From the NCBI GenBank assembly GCA_904419945.1, contig CAJFTM010000048.1, positions 41,631 to 105,630 on the forward strand: 64,000 bases of DNA, in the 5' to 3' direction. Source of the stretch: an uncultured Clostridia bacterium (GTDB taxonomy: Bacteria; Bacillota; Clostridia; Christensenellales; Borkfalkiaceae). The position numbers were made by a program, and so were the translations under genes. The notes below the pieces were generated by a model, which saw only the letters and a list, made by a program, of their open reading frames with translations, had not been told where the DNA came from and did no database searches. Below are positions 7,906 through 17,011 of this stretch, piece after piece; the stretch's first letter is position 1; each line of letters begins with the position of its first letter.

Positions 7906-8679
7906 TTAACCAAATAAAATATCCAACAACATCATGAGTGCAAAACCTCCCATGATACCATATAAGGCCGTCACCTTTCCTTCCCGTACACAGGATGGAA
8001 TCAGCTCTCCACAAGCGACGATAATCATGGCACCGGCAGAAAAGGAAAGCGCCCACGGCAACAGAAGCTGTATCATTTGTACCGCAAGGGCGCCCAATAC
8101 CCCCGCCACAATCTCTACCATCCCCGATAATTGTCCAAAGAAAAATGCTTTGCCTGCACGCATACCCATGCTGCGCAATGGAATTGCAACACAGAGCCCT
8201 TCCGGGAAATTCTGAATACCGATACCAAGTGCGAGCATACATGCTGAAATGAAGCCTTCTCCGTCTAAGACGGATCCAAACGCTACACCGACCGCAAATC
8301 CTTCCGGAATGTTATGCAGAGTCATTGCAAAGCAAGTCAAAACACCGCTCCGTACGCCGTCCTTTGCAAACCTCTCGCTCTTATTCAGCCATACATTTGT
8401 CAATAAAATAAAAACACATCCAACACAGAAGCCTCCCGTCAAAATGAGGGCTTCTGAAACGGAATCCCCGGATAAGCTCTCTTTCGCGGGCAGCAAAAGA
8501 GAAAAAAAACTCGCTGCGATCATGAGCCCGGCAGCCGTACCCTGCATTCCGTCAATAACTGCTGAATTGCATCGCCGGATCACAAAGACAAGCGCTGCTC
8601 CGAGTGCCGTCATCATGTACGTAAAACAAGTCGCAAACAGAGCCTGCATCCAAGGCTGCTGCGACATGATCCATTCCAC
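7906..8679 (-). CDS. ZIP family divalent metal transporter
   Basis: A membrane protein of 257 residues with about eight hydrophobic segments. It carries the two ZIP metal-site motifs HNIPEG and QNFPEG in consecutive helices, and a Glu in GELIPS. This corresponds to the GufA/ZupT type, which imports zinc or other divalent cations. The start is taken as GTG 8679, preceded by GGAGG at 10 nt; an in-frame ATG at 8667 is possible. It is the upstream neighbour of the short-chain dehydrogenase (40 bp gap) but a functional link is not evident. Confidence 0.92.
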   Translation of the reverse strand: MEWIMSQQPWMQALFATCFTYMMTALGAALVFVIRRCNSAVIDGMQGTAAGLMIAASFFSLLLPAKESLSGDSVSEALILTGGFCVGCVFILLTNVWLNKSERFAKDGVRSGVLTCFAMTLHNIPEGFAVGVAFGSVLDGEGFISACMLALGIGIQNFPEGLCVAIPLRSMGMRAGKAFFFGQLSGMVEIVAGVLGALAVQMIQLLLPWALSFSAGAMIIVACGELIPSCVREGKVTALYGIMGGFALMMLLDILFG

Positions 8680-8830
8680 CTTCGTTTTTCCTCCGCAAGT
8701 CTCTTTACCATTGTATGAGACACAAGAGGAAATCGTTCAATGAGCACTCCGCCATCACAACGAATACAAAAACACTTTCTCCATGATCACACCATCGATC
8801 GATTACATGATTTGTTCAAAATTTAGATGA

Positions 8831-8855
8831 AAAAGGCGGGGCTTTTGCCCCGCCT
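8831..8855 (-). terminator. Terminator downstream of cvpA-like gene
   Basis: Perfect 9-bp stem AGGCGGGGC/GCCCCGCCT with loop TTTT on the plus strand. Read on the minus strand it is followed by TTTTTC, so it ends transcription from the CvpA-like gene. Confidence 0.85.
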
Positions 8856-8867
8856 GAACCGTAATGA

Positions 8868-8890
8868 TGCTTTTACTATGTCTAAGTATC
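8868..8890 (-). repeat. Dispersed intergenic repeat, copy 2
   Basis: Core ACATAGTAAA (minus strand, 8872-8881) preceded by CTTAG. It lies about 20 bp 3' of the CvpA-like stop, between that stop and its terminator. Confidence 0.5.
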
Positions 8891-8906
8891 TTTCATTTTT
8901 TATCAT

Positions 8907-9452
8907 TCAATTAGCCGCAAAGATCTGCGTAAAGTCGATTGGATTATTGACATACAATGTCTTTAAAAAAGTTCCGTCCAATTTGACAAGCATATCCTGA
9001 ATAAAGCCACTCGACTCAAACAGCGCAAAAATCGCAAAAACAAGCAACAGAAGGATCAATACGGCAACAACCATCAAAGCCGCACCTAAAATGCTATTGA
9101 TGATACGCATCGCAAGCACATCGATCGAAAACAATTTTTCCAATCCGAAAACGATCAACGATCTCAGTAATTGTACCAGCAAGAATAAAATGATGTAATA
9201 AATAATCGTTGCCAAGCGGATCGTCGCAAAAAAGCTCCAAACTCCGCCAAGCCAATTATTCAACCAACTAATCCCTTCCGCAACCGGACCGATCGAGGCA
9301 ATCAACCCTCCGAAAGCAAAGCAGAAGACAACTGAAATAATGAACCCAAAGATACCATCCGTAAAAAACCGTAACGTTCTACCAAACCCAACAAACATAC
9401 CTAAACCAGCCAAAAGAATCGCCACGACAATCGTCACAGCATCAATCACCAT
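8907..9452 (-). CDS. CvpA family membrane protein
   Basis: A protein of 181 residues with four long hydrophobic segments and an N-terminal VIDAVTIVVAILLAGLGMFVGFGRTL pattern typical of the CvpA/colicin V production family (the stretch is at residues 3-28). Length is normal for the family. The ATG at 9452 sits 7 nt after GGAGGAGGT; an upstream GTG overlaps that site. The molecular function of the family in Firmicutes is not settled. In other clostridia such genes are often near mutS2, which is not the case here. It appears monocistronic, with its own terminator. Confidence 0.83.
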   Translation of the reverse strand: MVIDAVTIVVAILLAGLGMFVGFGRTLRFFTDGIFGFIISVVFCFAFGGLIASIGPVAEGISWLNNWLGGVWSFFATIRLATIIYYIILFLLVQLLRSLIVFGLEKLFSIDVLAMRIINSILGAALMVVAVLILLLLVFAIFALFESSGFIQDMLVKLDGTFLKTLYVNNPIDFTQIFAAN

Positions 9453-9552
9453 AAGCACACCTCCTCCATCACAGCGAAACGTATTTCGCCTTCTTCTATA
9501 TTTTTATTGTCCATTCATCGCAAAAATCAAACTAGAATAACTGCTATCTCTA

Positions 9553-11037
9553 TTAAAACCCGTATAGATCTTTACTGCCATATTCCGGCTCACAGGTCAG
9601 GCGGATCCCCAATTTCCTCATGACGGACTGATCAGCCTCCGGCAAAATACAAGAAGAATGAGCTTCACAGTCGCGCAGACGCACGAGCATACTCATAGCT
9701 TTTTCCGCGATTGGATTCGTTGCCGCACAAATCGAAAGGGCCGTCAAAACATCCCCAAGACTGAGCTTCACCTTATCCTCTCGCAATACATCCTTTTTTA
9801 ATCCTATGATGGGCGATAAAACGATAGGTGAAAGCAGCAACATATCGTCTGCAATCCTTGACAGCGTTTTGATCGCATTCAGTACGGCACTCGCACACGC
9901 TGTCATCAACTTATTTGATTTCCCCGTTACAAAGACGCCGTCTTCTAACTCCAAGGCAACAGCTGCACAACCTGCTGTTTCCGCTTTCTCCAAAGCCGGT
10001 TTTACAACGGCACGGTCATTCACGGAAAGCTTGTTCTCATTCATCAACAAGCGAATCCTCTCGACCGTTTCTTTGGTGCAGTTACCCATCTTATAATCGC
10101 ACTCTGCCTTATAATAGCGCCGAACGATCTCCTGCCGCGCAGCTTGTCGGACCGTTTCGTCATCAAAAATGCCAAAACCGGCCATATTGACTCCCATATC
10201 CGTCGGCGATTGATAGATCCCTTCATCCCCCGTTATTTTCGCCAAAATCGAACGCACGATCGGGAAGCATTCAATATCTCGATTATAATTTACGGTCGTT
10301 TCGCCGTACGCCTCTAAATGATAAGGATCAATCATATTAATGTCGCCCAAATCAGCCGTTGCCGCTTCATACGCGACGTTGACAGGATGACGCAATGGCA
10401 AGTTCCAAATTGGAAAAGTTTCAAACTTCGCATATCCGGCCCGCACACCCCTCTTATATTCATGATACAATTGAGACAAGCACGTTGCCAATTTCCCGCT
10501 GCCGGGGCCCGGAGCCGTCACAACAACGAGCGGTTTTGTCGTCTCGATATAAGGATTTGCTCCATATCCCTCATCTGAAACGATGATATCAACTTCTGTC
10601 GGATATCCCTTTGTTTTATGATGAATATACGTTCGCAAGCCATGGTTTTTCAGTTTATTGATAAATTTATCGGCCGCCGGCTGTCCTAAATACTGTGTCA
10701 CAACGACGCTATTCATGTTTAGGCCAAGCCCGCGCAATTTATCGATCAAGCGCAGTACATCCGTACCATACGGGATCCCGAAATCTGCGCGAATCTTATT
10801 GCGTTCAAGATCTGCACCACTGATCACAAAAATAATTTCTGACTGCTCCTTCAAAGTCAAAAGGATACGGCATTTTGCATCGCTCTCAAATCCGGGTAAA
10901 ACCCTACAGGCGTGCATATCATCGAACAGTTTCCCGCCAAATTCTAAATACAACTTATTATCAAATTTGCGGATGCGTTCCAAGATTTTTTCGCTCTGCA
11001 GCTGGATATACCGATCGTTATCAAAACCTTTTTTCAT
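9553..11037 (-). CDS. DUF1846 family protein
   Basis: A cytoplasmic protein of 494 residues that matches DUF1846 over its whole length. It starts MKKGFDNDRYIQLQSEKILE and has a central glycine-rich APGPGSGK loop near residue 180 that resembles a phosphate-binding loop. A structure is known for the family, but no biochemical function that I can name. The ribosome binding site is GAGGA before ATG 11037, and a consensus sigma-A promoter lies upstream. It stands alone between the CvpA-like gene and lysA. Confidence 0.88.
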   Translation of the reverse strand: MKKGFDNDRYIQLQSEKILERIRKFDNKLYLEFGGKLFDDMHACRVLPGFESDAKCRILLTLKEQSEIIFVISGADLERNKIRADFGIPYGTDVLRLIDKLRGLGLNMNSVVVTQYLGQPAADKFINKLKNHGLRTYIHHKTKGYPTEVDIIVSDEGYGANPYIETTKPLVVVTAPGPGSGKLATCLSQLYHEYKRGVRAGYAKFETFPIWNLPLRHPVNVAYEAATADLGDINMIDPYHLEAYGETTVNYNRDIECFPIVRSILAKITGDEGIYQSPTDMGVNMAGFGIFDDETVRQAARQEIVRRYYKAECDYKMGNCTKETVERIRLLMNENKLSVNDRAVVKPALEKAETAGCAAVALELEDGVFVTGKSNKLMTACASAVLNAIKTLSRIADDMLLLSPIVLSPIIGLKKDVLREDKVKLSLGDVLTALSICAATNPIAEKAMSMLVRLRDCEAHSSCILPEADQSVMRKLGIRLTCEPEYGSKDLYGF

Positions 11038-11069
11038 TCGTATCTGTTCCTCGCGTTCATTACTTTGCT

Positions 11070-11098
11070 ATTATACCATACCCAAAGCAAGAATGCAA
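11070..11098 (-). promoter_or_regulatory. Promoter of the DUF1846 gene
   Basis: On the minus strand TTGCAT (11093-11098), 17 nt, TATAAT (11070-11075), 33 bp before the start codon. Confidence 0.78.
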
Positions 11099-11139
11099 CG
11101 GCACCGAAGAAAAAATTTCCCCTGAACCGATTTTTCTAT

Positions 11140-11340
11140 TTCCTGTTTGCCTAAAAAATGCCCTTACAGTCGTCCACGGCATAACTAGCAAGCTGGCTTG
11201 AAGAGGTTCGTTTTTTCAATAAGTCGTTCCAGCATCAAACCAACGCTCAAGTCCACGCCCCACTCGCAGGTCTTATAGTTGTTATACATAGCATTAAACA
11301 AAGATGAACGGCCCGGTTATTGAACGGGCCGCCAATAATA
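11140..11340 (-). other. Unexplained intergenic stretch between lysA and the DUF1846 gene
   Basis: The 364-bp gap holds a GC-rich hairpin GGCCCG/CGGGCC (11310-11331) just 3' of lysA, probably its terminator although the following tract is only weakly T-rich. Next come a possible TTGTTT-18-TATAAG promoter, several pairable segments (GCTGG/CCAGC, CTTGA/TCAAG) and ATGCC/GGCAT followed by TTTTTT near 11155. On the minus strand there is also a 34-codon frame ending near 11185. It could be a small RNA, a decayed gene or plain leader; I recognise none of these. Confidence 0.3.
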
Positions 11341-11401
11341 TCTATTACTTATAAAGACATCCATTAAAAAAGTTACTCGCTATAAAACGATTCGTGCCGA
11401 T

Positions 11402-12727
11402 CTAACGCAAGCGCTCAGGAACCACATCGTTTCTCACGAGATCCTCATAAGTTTGTGGTTTAACGATATAATCAGCCTTTCCCTTCCACACAAGCACGAC
11501 AGGCGGGATCAAATTGCGATTATAGTTGCTGGCCATTGAATAATTGTACGCCCCGGTAGACAAAATTGCTAAAATATCCCCGCTATGTGCGTGGGGCAAC
11601 TGCGCATCGACGCAGATCAAATCACCGCTTTCACAACACTTTCCCGCAATTGAAACCGTCTCCGTTGCCGCTTCACGTGCACGATTGGCGAGAATCGGCG
11701 TGTATTTTGCTTGATAAAGCGCATAACGCGGATTCTCAAACATACCGCCATCAATCGCAATATATTTGCGTACCCCCGGAATTTCTTTGATATTGCCGAC
11801 CGTATACAGCGTAACGCCAGCTTCGCCGACGATCGATCGCCCAGGTTCGACCAATAGATACGGGCGCTTAATGCCGTATTCGTCCGCTTTTATTTTCAGT
11901 TCCGCAATGATCGCACGCAGATAATCCGCATACTCGCTTTTGGAAATTTTTGCGTCTCCATCCGCATACCAAATACCGTAGCCGCCACCGAGATTCAAGA
12001 CATCCGCTTCAAATCCATGTACCTGTTTCATCTGCGCCATAAACACCAACATTTTATCGACCGCCGCCGTAAAAGACTGCTTTTCAAAAATCTGCGATCC
12101 GATATGACAATGAAAGCCGCGCAAATGCAAATTCTTTTTTGTCAGCGCATATACCGTCACCTTTTCGGCCGTACCGTCCGCAAAGGAAAAGCCAAATTTG
12201 CTATCCGTCTTCGCCGTTTGAATAAAATGATGCGTATGAGCCTCCACGCCCGGGTTGACGCGGATCAATATATCCTGAACCTTCCCTCGGGCAGCACACA
12301 GAGCATCCAACTGATCGATTTCAGCGTACACATCGACTACAACCGTCCCGACGCCGCAATCCAAAGCATACTCCAATTCGGACAATAACTTATTATTTCC
12401 ATGCAAATAGATCCGATCAGCCGGAAATCCGGCCTTCATAGCCGTAAACAATTCGCCGCCGGAGACAACGTCGATGCCAATCTTTTCTTCTGCCACGATC
12501 TTATAAATGGCCATACAGGAAAACGCTTTGGATGCATACAAAACCATACCGTTTCCCTCATATTCCTGCTCAATCGTATCCCGATAAATGGAACACATAT
12601 CGCGGATATATTTTTCATCCATTACATACAGCGGCGTCCCGTATGTTTTTGCTAACTCGACCGCATCTGCGCCACCGATCTCTAAATGTCCAGCCTCGTT
12701 GATGCGCAACGTATCTCTATTGTTCAT
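11402..12727 (-). CDS. lysA: Diaminopimelate decarboxylase
   Basis: A protein of 441 residues from the ATG at 12727, preceded by GGGAGG; a longer frame to 12841 has no ribosome binding site. It is a fold-type III PLP enzyme with the cofactor lysine in YASKAFSC near residue 60, the HCHIGSQI segment, GGGYGI and a C-terminal CCESGD holding the partner-site cysteine, followed by a substrate-binding YNYSMASNY. It converts meso-diaminopimelate to lysine. The gene ddh for direct meso-DAP formation is 6 kb upstream. Upstream neighbours on the same strand are the ACT protein and arylpyruvate genes; a dispersed repeat and 125 bp separate them. Confidence 0.95.
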   Translation of the reverse strand: MNNRDTLRINEAGHLEIGGADAVELAKTYGTPLYVMDEKYIRDMCSIYRDTIEQEYEGNGMVLYASKAFSCMAIYKIVAEEKIGIDVVSGGELFTAMKAGFPADRIYLHGNNKLLSELEYALDCGVGTVVVDVYAEIDQLDALCAARGKVQDILIRVNPGVEAHTHHFIQTAKTDSKFGFSFADGTAEKVTVYALTKKNLHLRGFHCHIGSQIFEKQSFTAAVDKMLVFMAQMKQVHGFEADVLNLGGGYGIWYADGDAKISKSEYADYLRAIIAELKIKADEYGIKRPYLLVEPGRSIVGEAGVTLYTVGNIKEIPGVRKYIAIDGGMFENPRYALYQAKYTPILANRAREAATETVSIAGKCCESGDLICVDAQLPHAHSGDILAILSTGAYNYSMASNYNRNLIPPVVLVWKGKADYIVKPQTYEDLVRNDVVPERLR

Positions 12728-12797
12728 GGAAAGCCTCCCGAGAAATTTCAGTCTTTCGCTCTCATAAGAATAAATAATGAACACCGATTTCCGATTT

Positions 12798-12820
12798 AAG
12801 CGAAGTACTATGCCAGATAT
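12798..12820 (-). repeat. Dispersed intergenic repeat, copy 3
   Basis: Core GCATAGTACT (minus strand, 12804-12813), preceded by TATCTG. It lies 32 bp 3' of the ACT-protein stop. Confidence 0.5.
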
Positions 12821-12851
12821 AATCTGCCTATAATCACACAAAATTTCAACA

Positions 12852-13274
12852 TTAGAGTATCTTTTCCGAAAGAAGTTTGATACCCTTTTCAGTCAATAAC
12901 TGCAATGCCCGCTCAGTATCTTCTACGCGCATTAAAATCTTTGCGGAATTATGATTTGTCAAGACGAACGAATACAAGTATTCAATGTTGATATTGGCGG
13001 CCTCTATCAGAGCAATAACCTCAGCTAAGGAGTTTGGTTTATCTTCTACCTCCACCCCGATCAACTCGGTTATGCCTACAGTAAAGCCCTCACGCTTCAA
13101 AATTTCGTAAGCCTTCTCGTTATCGCGCGCAATAAAGCGCACAATGCCGAAATCTTTTGTATCTGCAATGGAAAGAGTTACAAAGTCAATGCCCTCTTTA
13201 CCCAAAGCATGCGTAAGCTTATACAACCTGCCAGGCCGATTCTCCATAAATACTGAAAGCTGCTTGACCAACAT
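12852..13274 (-). CDS. Tandem ACT domain protein
   Basis: A protein of 140 residues made of two ACT domains (about residues 1-65 and 70-138), each starting with a VKQLSVFMENRPGRL-like or GVEVEDKPNSLAEV strand-helix. There is no catalytic domain. Such proteins are ligand-binding regulators, often sensing amino acids, and in Clostridia they commonly sit beside phenylacetate-CoA ligase and indolepyruvate oxidoreductase genes, as here. AAGGAGG precedes the ATG. It lies 58 bp downstream of the first ligase gene and is likely in the same transcript. The ligand is unknown; an aromatic amino acid is a reasonable guess. Confidence 0.88.
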   Translation of the reverse strand: MLVKQLSVFMENRPGRLYKLTHALGKEGIDFVTLSIADTKDFGIVRFIARDNEKAYEILKREGFTVGITELIGVEVEDKPNSLAEVIALIEAANINIEYLYSFVLTNHNSAKILMRVEDTERALQLLTEKGIKLLSEKIL

Positions 13275-13332
13275 ACGATTTTCCTCCTTATAATTTTTAG
13301 TTTCTCAAAATATCGATACACAAGGAATATTT

Positions 13333-14646
13333 TTATTCTCTGCGATCAATGACACGTACCGCTTTGCCTTCACTTCGCTGAATGGATCCGCTTTCGCACA
13401 ACTTAATCCTTGCACTCAGCCCAATATAAGAATTGATCTCTGTTTCGACCTTCTTTTTGATCGACTCAATATCTGAAACCTTGTCCGGCGTCAAATTACC
13501 TGCCAATTCAATATCGATCTCGATCACATCCAGGTTATTGATACGATCGACATAAATCATATAATGCGGAGAAACTCCTGCCACATTCATGATCGCAGCC
13601 TCGATTTGCGACGGGAAAACATTCACTCCGCGAATGATCAGCATATCGTCTGAGCGGCCTTTGACTTTGCTCATCTTCACCGTCGTCCGCCCGCACGCAC
13701 ACTTTCCTTCCGTCAGTGTACATAAATCGCGCGTACGATATCGTATCAACGGCTGCCCCGTTTTAGTGATCGTTGTAAAGACAAGTTCGCCCTCGCTTCC
13801 ATAAGGCAGCGGTTCCAGCGTAACCGGATCAATGATTTCCGGAATAAAATGATCTTCCTGCACATGGCTTCCGTGTTTCTGCATGCACTCCATCGCCACA
13901 CCGGGGCCGCTAATCTCAGAAAGCCCATAAATATCCAGCGCATCGATATGCAGCAGACGTTCTAATTCGTCACGCATCTGATATGTCCACGGTTCTGCCC
14001 CAAATGCGCCGCCGATCAGCGAAAAATCCTCAATATTCATGCCAGCTTTTTCGATCTCTGTACCGAGGAAAATGGCGTACGACGGTGTGCAACAAAGGTG
14101 TGTTGCACCAAAATCACGCAGCAGCGTCAATTGGCGTATCGTATTGCCGGCGCTTGCCGGAACAGTACTTGCCCCGATTTTTTGCGCGCCGTAATGCGCT
14201 CCCAACCCGCCCGTAAATAATCCATAACCATATGCGACATGTACGAGCGAATCCTTTGTAACCCCGGCCATAGCGAGAGAGCGCGCAGCGACCTCTGCCC
14301 AAACATCGACATCGTTCTGCGTATACCCGACGACCGTCAGCTTGCCCGTAGTTCCGGACGAAGCATGCACCTCGACAATATCGCGAGCCGGAGCTGAATA
14401 AAAACCAAATGGATATGCTTCGCGCAAATCATGTTTGACCGTAAACGGTAACTTCTGCAAGTCTGCAACAGACCGAATATCAGACGGTTTCAGTTTGCAT
14501 GCATCCATTTTTGCACGATACGGTTTACAATGATTGTAAACCAACTCGACCGTCTTACGCAGACGTTCGCTCTGCAAATTTTCAAATTCAGAGCGCGAAA
14601 GGCACTCAATTTCCGGACGGTAAATGTAATCTTTTACTTTAGACAT
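13333..14646 (-). CDS. paaK: Phenylacetate-CoA ligase (AMP-forming), copy 1
   Basis: An adenylate-forming enzyme of 437 residues, the usual PaaK length. It has the phosphate-binding loop ASSGTTGK near residue 95, YGLSEISGPG near residue 240, YRTRDL near 305, and RGVNVFPSQIE near residue 340. It activates arylacetates such as phenylacetate or indoleacetate to CoA thioesters with ATP. It is directly downstream of iorB (28 bp) and part of the arylpyruvate cluster. Its paralogue at 17012-18304 shares all motifs but clearly differs in sequence, so the two may have different aryl specificity or opposite physiological direction. Confidence 0.93.
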   Translation of the reverse strand: MSKVKDYIYRPEIECLSRSEFENLQSERLRKTVELVYNHCKPYRAKMDACKLKPSDIRSVADLQKLPFTVKHDLREAYPFGFYSAPARDIVEVHASSGTTGKLTVVGYTQNDVDVWAEVAARSLAMAGVTKDSLVHVAYGYGLFTGGLGAHYGAQKIGASTVPASAGNTIRQLTLLRDFGATHLCCTPSYAIFLGTEIEKAGMNIEDFSLIGGAFGAEPWTYQMRDELERLLHIDALDIYGLSEISGPGVAMECMQKHGSHVQEDHFIPEIIDPVTLEPLPYGSEGELVFTTITKTGQPLIRYRTRDLCTLTEGKCACGRTTVKMSKVKGRSDDMLIIRGVNVFPSQIEAAIMNVAGVSPHYMIYVDRINNLDVIEIDIELAGNLTPDKVSDIESIKKKVETEINSYIGLSARIKLCESGSIQRSEGKAVRVIDRRE

Positions 14647-14674
14647 TCGTTCTCCCCTTTATTCTAAATCTCTT

Positions 14675-15235
14675 TTATACGGCATCATAGCCAAGTGCAA
14701 ATGCTTTACGATTCATCTCGATCGTCTTCTGCGGTATACTGGACAGCAGCGCTTCTTCAAACCGATCACGGTCAAAGCCCAACTTTTTACAGAGTGCCCC
14801 CAACATGACTGAATTTGCCGACTTTGCGTTTCCTGCTTCGATCGCCAACTTCAGAGCATCGATGCCGGTACCCTTTAATTGAGCTTCAATCCCCTTCGGA
14901 TATTCTGCGGCGCCCGTCACTACGGGCATCGGCATGATTTCTTGTGTCGAATACAATACTTCGCCATTCGGCTTTAAATAATGCGCATAACGCAGGGCCT
15001 CTAACTTTTCAAAAGCGAGAATCAGATCAGCCCCGCCTTCATCAATGATCGGAGACGCGATTTTCTGTCCAATGCGCACGTATGTCATGACGCTGCCGCC
15101 GCGCTGCGCCATGCCATGCACCTCGCTCAGCTTGACATCATATCCGCCCTCAAGTGCGTATTTACCTAAAACGCGGCTGGCAAGCAGCGTGCCTTGTCCA
15201 CCGACACCGACGATTAAAATATCCAAACTTTTCAC
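14675..15235 (-). CDS. iorB: Indolepyruvate:ferredoxin oxidoreductase, beta subunit
   Basis: A protein of 186 residues from GTG 15235, which follows GGGAGGTG; it begins VKSLDILIVGVGGQG, the classic 2-oxoacid oxidoreductase gamma/beta-type domain. The larger frame upstream lies inside iorA and has no start signal. With IorA it forms the enzyme that oxidatively decarboxylates indolepyruvate and other aryl pyruvates to aryl-acetyl-CoA with reduction of ferredoxin. The start is 2 nt beyond the iorA stop, so translation is coupled. This is a strictly anaerobic route of aromatic amino-acid fermentation. Confidence 0.94.
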   Translation of the reverse strand: MKSLDILIVGVGGQGTLLASRVLGKYALEGGYDVKLSEVHGMAQRGGSVMTYVRIGQKIASPIIDEGGADLILAFEKLEALRYAHYLKPNGEVLYSTQEIMPMPVVTGAAEYPKGIEAQLKGTGIDALKLAIEAGNAKSANSVMLGALCKKLGFDRDRFEEALLSSIPQKTIEMNRKAFALGYDAV

Positions 15236-15236
15236 G

Positions 15237-16955
15237 TTAGCGCACCTCCCCTTCGATCGCTCCAAATTTACATACTCCTTTGCACAGGCCACATTCTGTA
15301 CAAAGAGAAACATCGATGGTAATACCATCCTTGCCATTGACGATCGCCGGACACCCTAACTTTAAGCAAGCCTTACACTTTTTACACAGACCATTGACAC
15401 GGAACCCATTGTACAGCTTTTTTGTCAGCAGTACACAGGGTTTTTTTGCAATAATGACAGAGACCTCGTCCTTTGCCAATTCCTCTTTCACTGCGCGCTC
15501 CATCTCCCCAAGATCGCCCGGATCGACAGTACGTACATTCGGAACACCGACGGCGCGGCAAACCTCAGCCAGATCCAATTCATAGGTCGGTTCATTTTTA
15601 ATCGTCTTGCCCGTTGCCGGATGATTTTGATGTCCAGTCATCCCTGTCGTACGGTTATCTAAGATGATGACCGTTATCGGCGCCTTATTGTATACAGCGT
15701 CGATCAAACCGGTTATCCCGCTGTGAATGAATGTCGAATCTCCAATGACAGCGACTGAATGTTTGTGCGCTTCCGGATCCGCCTTATCAAAGCCGATTGC
15801 CATGCCGATACTTGCGCCCATGCACACGACAGCGTCCATTGATCCGAGCGGAGGCACCGCCCCCAGTGTATAACAACCGATATCACCTAAAACATTTAAT
15901 TTCAGTTTAGACAGCACATAAAACACACCGCGATGCGGACAGCCCGCACAGAGAACCGGCGGACGAGCCGGGACCTGCGCCGCCGAAACAGAATCCGCCT
16001 CACCCAAAATACAACGGCGGATAAGATTCGCCGAAAACTCTCCGCACCGGGGGAAAAGATTTTTTCCTTCTACATTGATACCGTGCGCCTTAATCAACGT
16101 CTCGATATGAGGAGCCAATTCTTCTGCGACGACACAACGATCGACACTCGACGCAAATTTTTTGATCAACTCATAAGGAAGCGGGTAGACCATTCCGAGC
16201 TTCAGCACGCTCGCATCCGGTAAAGCTTCTTTGACATACTCGTATACACCGCCGGAACAAATAATGCCGAGTTTGTTATCCCCCATTTCTATGCGATTGA
16301 TCGATAAAGAATCCGCATCTACAGAAAGCTTTGCCATGCGTTCTTCCACGACCGTATGCTTGACGCGCGCATTAGCAGGCATCATAACATATTTTGCTAT
16401 ATTCTTTTCATACGCACGGAGGGGAAGCTCCTGTCTTTCTCCCAATTCAACAAGGCTCTGCGAATGGGCGACGCGCGTCGTCAAGCGCAAAATTACAGGC
16501 GTATCATATTGCTCGGAAAGATCAAAAGCAAGCTTAGTAAACTCTTTTGCCTCCATACTGTCCGACGGTTCCAATACGGGAACCTGCGCACTGACAGCCG
16601 TCACGCGCGTATCCTGCTCATTTTGAGAACTAAATACAGACGGATCATCCGCCACTGCCACAACCAAGCCTCCATTGACTCCGGTATAGGACGCTGTAAA
16701 CAGCGGATCGCATGCAACATTCAAACCCACATGCTTCATAGAAACGATCGTGCGGGCACCGCGAACAGATGCGCCGATACCAACTTCCATAGCAACTTTT
16801 TCATTCGGAGACCATTCGCTATATACGTCATCGTAACGCGCAAGTTCCTCCGTGATCTCTGTGGACGGAGTCCCCGGATAAGCGGCCGCCACCCGCACTC
16901 CGGCTTCCCAAGCACCTCTGGCGACGGCAAAATCTCCCAACAACAATTTTTTCAT
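15237..16955 (-). CDS. iorA: Indolepyruvate:ferredoxin oxidoreductase, alpha subunit
   Basis: A protein of 572 residues with an N-terminal pyruvate-ferredoxin oxidoreductase-type domain (YPGTPSTEI near residue 27) and a thiamine-diphosphate domain (GDIGCYTLGAVPP near 365, GDSTFIHSG with ILDNRTTGMTGHQ). The C-terminus has two iron-sulfur motifs (CKKCKACLKLGC and CTECGLCKGVC). Length and domain order are normal for IorA. The substrate range probably covers phenyl-, hydroxyphenyl- and indolepyruvate. It lies 56 bp downstream of the second phenylacetate-CoA ligase gene and is translationally coupled to iorB. Confidence 0.96.
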   Translation of the reverse strand: MKKLLLGDFAVARGAWEAGVRVAAAYPGTPSTEITEELARYDDVYSEWSPNEKVAMEVGIGASVRGARTIVSMKHVGLNVACDPLFTASYTGVNGGLVVAVADDPSVFSSQNEQDTRVTAVSAQVPVLEPSDSMEAKEFTKLAFDLSEQYDTPVILRLTTRVAHSQSLVELGERQELPLRAYEKNIAKYVMMPANARVKHTVVEERMAKLSVDADSLSINRIEMGDNKLGIICSGGVYEYVKEALPDASVLKLGMVYPLPYELIKKFASSVDRCVVAEELAPHIETLIKAHGINVEGKNLFPRCGEFSANLIRRCILGEADSVSAAQVPARPPVLCAGCPHRGVFYVLSKLKLNVLGDIGCYTLGAVPPLGSMDAVVCMGASIGMAIGFDKADPEAHKHSVAVIGDSTFIHSGITGLIDAVYNKAPITVIILDNRTTGMTGHQNHPATGKTIKNEPTYELDLAEVCRAVGVPNVRTVDPGDLGEMERAVKEELAKDEVSVIIAKKPCVLLTKKLYNGFRVNGLCKKCKACLKLGCPAIVNGKDGITIDVSLCTECGLCKGVCKFGAIEGEVR

Positions 16956-17011
16956 AATAACCTCAACCTCTGTAGATAGTTTACGAACATCAAAAATGAA
17001 TCGGTGCTCGA

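Noticed and set aside
12728..12841. Extended lysA start, or a lysine riboswitch before lysA
   Set aside because: The extra codons have no ribosome binding site and the 125-bp gap is too short and lacks the L-box core motifs.
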